A stretch of 64,000 nucleotides of DNA from Pocillopora verrucosa (taxonomy: Eukaryota > Cnidaria > Anthozoa > Scleractinia > Pocilloporidae), in the NCBI RefSeq assembly GCF_036669915.1, contig NC_089319.1, forward strand, positions 9,960,080 to 10,024,079, written 5' to 3'. The position numbers and the translations under genes were made by a program. The notes under the pieces are model-generated. The model was not told the DNA's origin and did no database searches. It saw only the letters and a program-made list of their open reading frames with translations. Each line of letters opens with the position of its first letter. The first letter of the stretch is position 1. Shown here piece after piece: positions 56,634 through 64,000 of the stretch.

Positions 56634-57146
56634 TCACTGTGCGCTCACCACGACATCTTCGTATTTAGGCGGTGGACAATAAAACAAGGAACTGTATGAT
56701 GGTGGAGGCATTTCCATACTGTACGAGTCTTGGTCGCTTGTTATAGCTTGATTTGTGCTTCCGCGAACCAGTGTACCATTGTAAGGAGAGGAAATAATTC
56801 TTATGGCGCTATTTGAGTTTGGAGGCATCCAGTCCTCAATTCGGCGATCTTGTTGTCCATTAGAGAATTCCTCCACATCAGTCGATGAAGAAATTGTTCC
56901 TTGATTATTGGTGTTACTGTCGAACTCGCTGTTTCGTCGATACGTTCCAGATTCGACACTGTTTTGTTTACTTTTCAAACAACTGAAGAGACGCTTACGA
57001 AAAAAGCATGCCATGATCACTAACGCCGCCAGCAACAAGCCAATGGGAACAGGCCAGATTGAGTTAAAGATCGAAGAGAGTCGCATAAAGCTTCGATTGC
57101 ACTGTGTTTGTGCTTTTGTAAGTAGTTCAAACCTCCTCTGACACCG
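56634..57146 (-). CDS. gene M: terminal exon of a PPxY membrane protein
   Basis: The exon starts after a good acceptor (CTGTCTCGCTTTGTAG) in phase 0 and encodes 170 residues to the stop at 56634. The first 20 residues (RCQRRFELLTKAQTQCNRSF) include two cysteines and look like the end of an ectodomain. The membrane helix is VPIGLLLAALVIMACFF, followed by RKRLFSCLKSK. The tail is polar and ends MEMPPPSYSSLFYCPPPKYEDVVVSAQ in two pieces: PPSY and then PPKY, so there are two PY motifs 7 residues apart. An internal ATG (57086) could start a shorter form of 150 residues, but the open frame back to the acceptor and the cysteines favour an upstream signal-peptide exon. The phase-0 exon at 63857-63962 is one candidate partner. 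Confidence 0.7.
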   Translation of the reverse strand, partial: RCQRRFELLTKAQTQCNRSFMRLSSIFNSIWPVPIGLLLAALVIMACFFRKRLFSCLKSKQNSVESGTYRRNSEFDSNTNNQGTISSSTDVEEFSNGQQDRRIEDWMPPNSNSAIRIISSPYNGTLVRGSTNQAITSDQDSYSMEMPPPSYSSLFYCPPPKYEDVVVSAQ

Positions 57147-60100
57147 CTACAAAGCGAGACAGGAAGAGGAACAACTTAGGCAAGCTTCGTGGAAAAATCT
57201 GACGATTATTCCAAAGAACCAACTCAGTGAACAATGCGACCTTCCTGTTTTGGTGATCTCTAAAAAGGAACTGTATTGACCCCGTTTAAACGACAACAGA
57301 TATTTCCTATTTTGGGGCTGATTGTTACATTCATACTTATTTAATTGTTATAAATGACGACAACTGGTTCTTGGAATATCTCCAAGTGCGTCCAAACGCA
57401 CCAGCTGTTCCAATTCAGTCGCAATATCACATTCAAGCCACGTGGGTTTATGATAAACAGCCATTTTTTTAAACAGCCAAAATTAATGTTACATCCACAG
57501 AGTAGTTTAAAGTTTATCAAGCTTAAAGTATCGTGTGTCTTTCCATTATTCAGTAGCTGCCTACATTTTCTTTGCTCACATCGGTTCAGCTTGGATCCCA
57601 TTTGTTCTGATTCGCTTCAGTTAGTTGATAATAAAAACAAAAAAATTAATTTGACAACTGACTGACGGTGCAATATTGCGCGTTGAGATGTATTGTAGCG
57701 GCACAGAGTCCACTTAAAATCAAAGTAGACAATTTAGCGGCTACCACGAGATTTTGAAACCAAGAATCGGAGCTAAAAAGCATTTTGATAAGCCTTGTTT
57801 GTAAAGGACATGGTAAATTCTTTTTGGAGTCTATAACTTTCTTGTTTTCGTGTTCTTCACCAAAGTTCGATCAATAACTTGGAACTAAAAGCACCATCCG
57901 GTGGTTCTATTTACGGAAACGGAAATAACAATTTTTGAATAGTCGCGTGAAAAAAAATATTTGTGTTTCGAAAACTTTCAATAAAGAATTATCACTTCCA
58001 TCTGCTCTGCTCCTGTAAATAACACCAGTCCACAATAAACTAATTACGTAGAAACTACTGTATGGTTTACAATTAACGCCTTTATTTCCACGGGCTTTCC
58101 TTTGATCTCCGCGGAATTTTTATTTGAATTTTTTCTTCTAAATATTTTTGTCAAAATTTAAAAGAATCATGAACTATGCTATAAAGAGAAGAATGAATAC
58201 TAAATTTGGTGACACTTTATGCCAATATTTCACGCTATTGCTTTAGGCGCATGTCAATTTTCCGATTTTGGACCGTTCTATTTTTCGTTGATCTGATCGC
58301 GGAGGAAGCTAATCACAACGAGATAGAAGAACCCTCTAAAATGTGCCCCGCTCCCAATGCGTAGCTTCGTAGCTCTGTTAGTAATGGCGCCTAACAAGTA
58401 TCTGGGTTCGAATATCGTCGAAGCTTGAAATTTTCTCAGACGTCTTTTCTACAATTGCCTAAATTGCAGCTCACCTCTGTGGGTCATTGCTTTGCTTGAT
58501 TTACTCATTTCATTATTCATCACCCAATCAAAGTGGAGCATCCGCACTCACCACGGCGAAGAGAACCACATTTCAAAATACTTACGCCAAAAGAGTACGT
58601 CACCTCAGGAATTGCGTCACGGAAGGAGACCGGAAAGAGGCACTCACTCACCATCAGTCACAACTGACTGGCTTGAGCTGTCCATACATAAAGAGAATCG
58701 TGTTATTAATTAAGGTGTAGTTGTCTAAAGGGCAGATGAACTGCCCATTTCACAGAATAGAGACTTATCAAGTGGACAACGCTATCCATCCTTCGAACAA
58801 CCGGGGCCAGAACTTCCCAACAGATCGACTTTTTGATTACTGAAGTGTATCTCTTGCACAGGCGGCGGAGTAAAGAGGCTGGACTGAGAGGCTGTATCTG
58901 TTAATTACTGCCACCTTTATGCGTCGTCACAAATCCATGGACTTCTATGGACATGCGTGTGTCAACGAACTGCGAACAAGAATTTTGGGAAATCCGAGTG
59001 AAGATACGTTCTTAGTTTAAAGTAAGATGAGCCCTTCATCTTTTCAAGACGGAACGTCGCCAAGGCACTCCTCTAATGAATCATTTAAAGAAAAAAAGAT
59101 AGCCTAAAGAAAGTCTCATCTTAAGCATCTCTTTGCCCACTTTTCAAAGGCTTGGTGGTCAGTTCCGAGTATAAGTGCCCCCAGTTAGGCGCAGAAACCG
59201 GAATCTGCTAATGATTGTTTTAGGAGCGAGAAAGATGGAATGTCGAAAATATTCCTTGAGTTTCTGAAGTACTCTAAGTACTCGACGGGTTCACGTCTTC
59301 GTGACAGTCATATTGGTCGTGAGAAACACAAAAAACTATAAGGCCATATTAGCAGTCTGCAGTACAAGCTTGTAGGAAAACCTTTTCAAGTGTAATGTGT
59401 AATACAAGCTAGTGATCGTTTAGCAGGCGCCAGGTTGGATGGTTGGTTTTGAGTTTGCAGAAGGAATGGGTGTACAAAATTACTCTTATGAAAGCTAATC
59501 CCTTATAGTTTGTACTGACAGTTACATTGCTTAGGGTGACAAATTTAAGTCCATCGCGGTAGATACATTTCTTTCTACGAAGCTCAGTTTCCTCGGGCGG
59601 CAAAAAATCTTGGAGATAGGCAGATGGCAGTGAACTACCTCGCTTTGATGCAAATTATTAGGCTGAAATTATGGCAAACAAGCACGGGTATGAACAGTTT
59701 CCAGTAGGCAAGATCCAATGAGTAGTTTGACCACAATCGCATTTAGTAAATGAAGCAAAACAAAAACGTCCTCTCTTTCAATTAACAGCGACTAGAATTG
59801 GAGAAAAAACGGTTAAGATTCCGCACAGACCCGTACTACTGTAAACCAGAGACGTAGTCCCAAAGGCAATCTGTTTTTCTTTATCCAAGAGCTGTATACA
59901 TGATGAAGTGTGTGGCTATCACGAAATCTTACTGAAAAACAGCCACTCACCTTAATGCTTCAGTTCATCTTGTAGGGTATTGTAACTCTAAATAGTTTTC
60001 AAAGATTCCCTCATCACCTTTCATGCAAGCTTCGTGTTCGAAGTCTCGAGTTTTCCTTATCCCAACTTTAGTTTCTTTTAACAGATTTCTAACAATTTTT

Positions 60101-63095
60101 GTGTCACAGCGATAGTATTTAAGTTTTCCTCTGAAAATTTTCGCGGGAAATCGCTGCGTGACCAGCCAATTTGATCCTTATGCGCATACCCAACGTTTGA
60201 CCGCTGTCTTCCCTTGAACAGGATACGTCACCCACAACTCAGGACACAATCATTACCTCTGAAAATCTTGTTAAAATTTTATGAATCATAATTTATTTTA
60301 AAAATTCGTTCTGTACAATTCTATGTTACTTAATTCAAAATTGACGTTTCTGATGCAAATTATTTACAGATCGTATCTGACTTTCAATTTCTTTTTCACT
60401 CGATTTCTAAGAACGCGTACAAAATTTACCATATATTTAGTGCATCAACATAATATTCACTTATACGGACCCATCTGAATGCATTAAAATTCCCCTTGGA
60501 AAAAGCAATATACGTATGTTGAACCAAAGTGGAATTTTGTTACATCGACTTGAGCCAGTTTTATAAAATCCTACACCATAGCTAACTCAGGCCCCTCGCT
60601 CAAAATAGACGCGGGCAGGTACTGGGTCCAGCAATGGGTGCTTCCACAATTAATTGATGAATTATTTTTAACGATAGAAATTTTCAGGCCGTTTATAAAA
60701 TTATTAGAACCACGAAGTTCAAATGCTTGTTAACTTATTCCTTTGTTTTAGAAATTGATTTATGTTCCATGAAACATAAACTAGTGTATGAGCAGTTTCT
60801 CCTTTTGGCGAAGTTCCTCGCGCTAGTGAATAAAATTTAGCGAAAAAAATTATGCTCACGCGCCGCGTGAAACTCTAGGAATGAAAACCAATTATGTCAC
60901 TTAGTATGTTAAATTCGACTGATAGCAATCACTTACAACGCGATCGATTTGCTTTTGAACTTCGTGGTTTGCTTAATCAATAAAACCGCCACTATTTCGT
61001 TACGTAGATTAATTATAAAATTTCCATTTAATTTCGTAATAATGCCATAAAATTACTGAATGAATGATATATTGGGATACGAATGAAAACAAACAAAAAA
61101 AAGAACTGTTCTGTGCCTAAGATAAAAACATCTTAACTTAAAACTATGACTTTTTCTAGTAGGTGTCTACAACATAACTTCCAGTTTAACATTTTGACTG
61201 TTCTCAATCTCGAAATTTCTCTTGCCACCAAAAGTAAAATAAACAGAAAAATTCCGATGACAAAAGACACTTCCTTTCCAATCACAGATACTGACTTTCT
61301 AGGTGCACGTTAGTCAAAGGGCTTTCAATAACCGTTTTCCATGAGCGGCAGCCGATGGTATAACAGGCTTTTCATGAAACCCCTGATTGAATACACCTTC
61401 AAGTTAAAAACCTTTTAAGCTAAGAAAAATTTGATGAGAATGCGTTTGACTGTGCCTAAAACAGCTCATCCAACACGACTTAATCTAAATCACAACAACA
61501 TCAGTTTTGAATGCGCTTAAGTCTCTTTCGCAACGATGCCGTTGCTTCTATGCTCGTACACACTGGAGCAAACTAACACTTCAACGAATGATTCGGAACA
61601 AAGTATACGGAACTGGTAAGCTCTTGATTAATCGTACAAGAAAATAAAAAGGCGGAGAAAGACGGTTGCGAAAAAGTAACTACAACGCCTAGCCCTTCCC
61701 CTCCCCCCCCTTCCTTAACTTCAATTGTAACTTACTTGAAAAGAAAAAAATCATTTGCAAAGGAGACTTGCAAAGTGTGAGCGGCTTCTATGCCACTTAA
61801 GAGATTGTTTCGATAATTTTGGGGTAGCAGATCCACCCACACTCCCAATACTTGGTTGTGCTGTAGCCTTGAACACATGTAACTAATCTTCTTCGAAACC
61901 TGTAAGGTTTAACTAGTGTCTATCTAGTAAACAACTACGAAACTAACATGAAAGTGTCCTACTACACTGCCTTAAAAAATTCTCGCCAGGAAGCGATCGA
62001 GAATTTGTTTTCAAAAAACATGCTTTAAAGCTTACGTCTGTGGGTATGACGTTACTAGTACACGTATAAAATCATTTGTCTGTAGGAATGAGGTAACGAA
62101 CACAGTGCCAGCTGTAAAATCCTCCGTAATTTTAACCAATCATTGAAATAGTGACATTTATGTATGATAATTAAAATACACTAACAAATGTGAATGCAGA
62201 TTTAAAACAAATTATACGAATATTGAGAGTTGGCTAGAATGCATAGCGTTTCTGACTGAATGGAGGAGCAAAAAATATTTAACTACAACTTCACAAGTGG
62301 GAGATATATCCAAGATTTATCATAGAGTCGAACAACAATTGTCGACCACTCACTTAAGTTGATTTGCCTTACAAATTAAGGATTATAATCGCAATTTTAG
62401 AGTGTGATGGGGCGTGGTCTTAGCCGACTAATTTGTTTCGTACGCTGGTTTTGGAAAAAAAAACCTTGGAAGGTTAAAAACCAGGTTTTTTTACACACAA
62501 TACAAAGGTACAAAACTATATACCTAGCTACGGAGACTATTCACGAGTTTGTTCTAAAGCACGACATACAGTACCCTCTACAAATACAACACAAAACCTT
62601 CACTTGAATGCCCACGAAGCAGAAGTACACGCAAATACTCAAAAGTTATTTTCAATTGAGAATTTTCTATGAAGCGTAAAAGGTTCGAAGCTAAAAATGT
62701 AAAGGATATTCTTTTACTGAAAAAAACCACTTTTATAGAGAAATTCCTAAGTTCATCGATTCTCTTAAACCGTGCTCTACGTTAGATTTCGTTTCCAGAA
62801 CTGATCCTAAGACGCGTAGGTTTATAATAAAGGAATTGAAGTTGGAGAGAAATAATACACCGGTAAAAAAGCTGTATCACACCAAACGACGCCAACTGAC
62901 AGAAAAAGCTATTAAACGCGCGACAAAATGATAAAGTAATATTTAAATAAGCAAAAAAATAGTTTATGCAATAATATTTTACCACACAAAGCGACCCCAA
63001 CTCACAAATACACTTAATACCCGAACGTTAAAATAATAAAATAACACGTACATATTCAACGAAAAATGGTTTAGGCAACGTAACTGTTGGTTACA
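57147..63095. other. 5.9 kb stretch, probable intron/intergenic, no supported gene
   Basis: Contains one SINE and AT-rich sequence. A GTGAGT donor at about 58645 (minus) follows ACTGATG but has no signal-like exon before it. If gene M starts at the right edge, this is its intron. Confidence 0.35.
58365..58525 (+). repeat. tRNA-derived SINE
   Basis: GTAGCTTCGTAGCTCTGTTA (A-box side) and GGGTTCGAATATCG (B-box), then GAAATTTTCTCAG and ACAATTGCCTAAATTGCAGC. The tail words match the SINE in the gene D intron. It is one of at least six tRNA-derived pieces in the window. Confidence 0.7.
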
Positions 63096-63275
63096 TCAAT
63101 TACTGCACTTGCGTATGAAGTGGAAATGGTAGTCCTGAAATAGTGGACCATTCGGCGGGAGAACTGTGGTACAGGTAACATTAGCTATAGGCGACAATAC
63201 CAGACGAAAATGATACGTACTCTGGAAATAATAAGCAACAGGAAGCTTCCATCTGTGACTCATTGTCCATATGTC
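63096..63275 (-). CDS. possible terminal exon downstream of the right-edge exon (weak)
   Basis: A strong acceptor (TTTTTTTGCTTTCATAG) is followed by 59 open codons in phase 0 to a TGA: DIWTMSHRWKLPVAYYF and so on to HFIRKCSN. It could follow the phase-0 donor at 63857. It has no membrane helix or PPxY, so if used it would give a short secreted form, while joining to gene M would give a membrane form. A chance frame is possible. Confidence 0.25.
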   Translation of the reverse strand, partial: DIWTMSHRWKLPVAYYFQSTYHFRLVLSPIANVTCTTVLPPNGPLFQDYHFHFIRKCSN

Positions 63276-63539
63276 CTATGAAAGCAAAAAAATAAATTTT
63301 AAAAATAGACAAAGGTATGAGATTTAGGGCAGACGGAAGTCGATATTTACCTTAACTTTCGCTGCGGAATAGCCGGTGACCCAAAAGTTAACAAATTAGA
63401 CTTCGGGTCGAGAGGTCTGACTTTTAACGCAAACCACTTTACTGTTCAAGTACTCCTCTCAATCAAACACATATAAATGTGTTGAAATATTTTTTTTCTC
63501 TTAAGTTGGCCCTAGAGTAACCTAGGCTGCAAAACAGAC

Positions 63540-63640
63540 GTACGTTTTCCAGTCGAACGAAGGCAAGTGCGAGGCGAGCACGAAGCGCGTCCTCCCTCGC
63601 GGGTCACACGCGCTTTGCGCTTGCTTCGCGTTCGCCTGAA
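63540..63640. repeat. CpG-rich dispersed repeat
   Basis: GCGAGGCGAGCACGAAGCGC and the near-inverted GCGCTTTGCGCTTGCTTCGC form a partly palindromic CpG-rich block in AT-rich surroundings. The open frame through it is compositional. Confidence 0.55.
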
Positions 63641-63856
63641 AAAAGAAAAAATTTAAAACTGTTCTGCAGGCTGGGAGTAACATTAAGTCCCTCGAAAAGT
63701 TTTCTTCAGCAAAAACCACCTAACAAATAACTAGCCTCAAGAATGCATAAAAGTATTTAAAAAAATAAACCTTTACAAATGCTGGGGAACCTAAAAAATA
63801 AGAAAAAAGGCGAGACAAAAATGCTGTGTGAACTTGTGAATAAACAGCCATCTTAC

Positions 63857-63962
63857 CTGATCCTTTTCAGTATCAAGTTTTGGCGGATTCGTGCTGTCTT
63901 GGCAGCTATCCTGTGGATTGCATTTCGTGTTACACAACAACACCAATGAACTTCTAGTGGAG
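63857..63962 (-). CDS. internal exon of a Cys-rich secreted/membrane protein at the window edge
   Basis: Bounded by a good acceptor (AATTTACAG at 63963-63971) and donor (GATCAG|GTAAGA). In one frame it reads SSLVLLCNTKCNPQDSC followed by QDSTNPPKLDTEKDQ, a hydrophobic leader end plus a C-x3-C-x4-C cluster, as expected for the start of an array ectodomain. It enters in phase 2 and leaves in phase 0. The start codon would lie beyond the window. The phase-0 exit fits the acceptor of gene M (57146) and also the nearer acceptor at 63275. Confidence 0.5.
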
Positions 63963-64000
63963 CTGTAAATTATGTAACAGCTATGTATTAGACTCAGTTA

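Noticed and set aside
58645..58720. GTGAGT donor as first exon of gene M
   Set aside because: The preceding bases encode no signal peptide or Cys pattern in the needed phase.

Overview
This is an AT-rich animal nuclear window, most likely from a cnidarian and probably a stony coral. The evidence is spliced genes (GT..AG introns, CAG/TAG acceptors behind pyrimidine tracts), TATA boxes, tRNA-derived SINEs, two interspersed families with TTAACCCTTTAAC-type ends that I associate with stony-coral genomes, and decayed transposon proteins of kinds common in marine invertebrates. The species cannot be read from the sequence. ATG starts were preferred throughout and exon edges were placed by eye.

Region 1-8.8 kb: a small Tudor/Agenet-like reading frame on the + strand, then a decayed minus-strand transposon polyprotein (2A-like GDIETNPGP motif, cysteine-protease-like DSHGRD domain, tandem WYKSLD-type repeats), a Penelope-like retroelement tail, SINE pieces and MITE-like repeats.

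Region 9.4-64 kb is the main content. At least twelve genes or gene relics lie on the minus strand, all facing the same way. Most encode small single-pass membrane proteins: signal peptide, short cysteine-rich ectodomain, one membrane helix, and a cytoplasmic tail ending in one to three PPxY motifs (consensus PPPSYEEVM). Members: A (9.5-10.3), B (13.8-14.6, no PPxY), C (17.6-18.6, pseudogene), a fragment at 21.0, D (19.5-20.8, two exons), E (22.1-23.8, damaged first exon), F (25.2-25.6) and G (27.3-27.7, no ectodomain), H (29.9-30.3, no PPxY), I (32.5-33.4), J (38.9-39.5), M (56.6-57.1) and a probable further exon at the right edge (63.9). K (46.0-46.2) is an orphan signal-peptide exon with an inverted decayed copy. 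L (48.0-49.3) is an unrelated acidic/serine-rich soluble protein. A recurrent ectodomain module, C-x5-C-x5-C-x4-C, is shared by A, B and D and nearly by I.

Reading: a rapidly evolving tandem array of PPxY membrane adaptors, by analogy with Commissureless, PRRG and Shisa-type proteins able to recruit Nedd4-family (WW-HECT) ubiquitin ligases. It shows birth, ectodomain loss and pseudogene formation, with SINEs in the introns. The function is inference; the architecture is directly visible. The long gaps hold repeats and no convincing genes.
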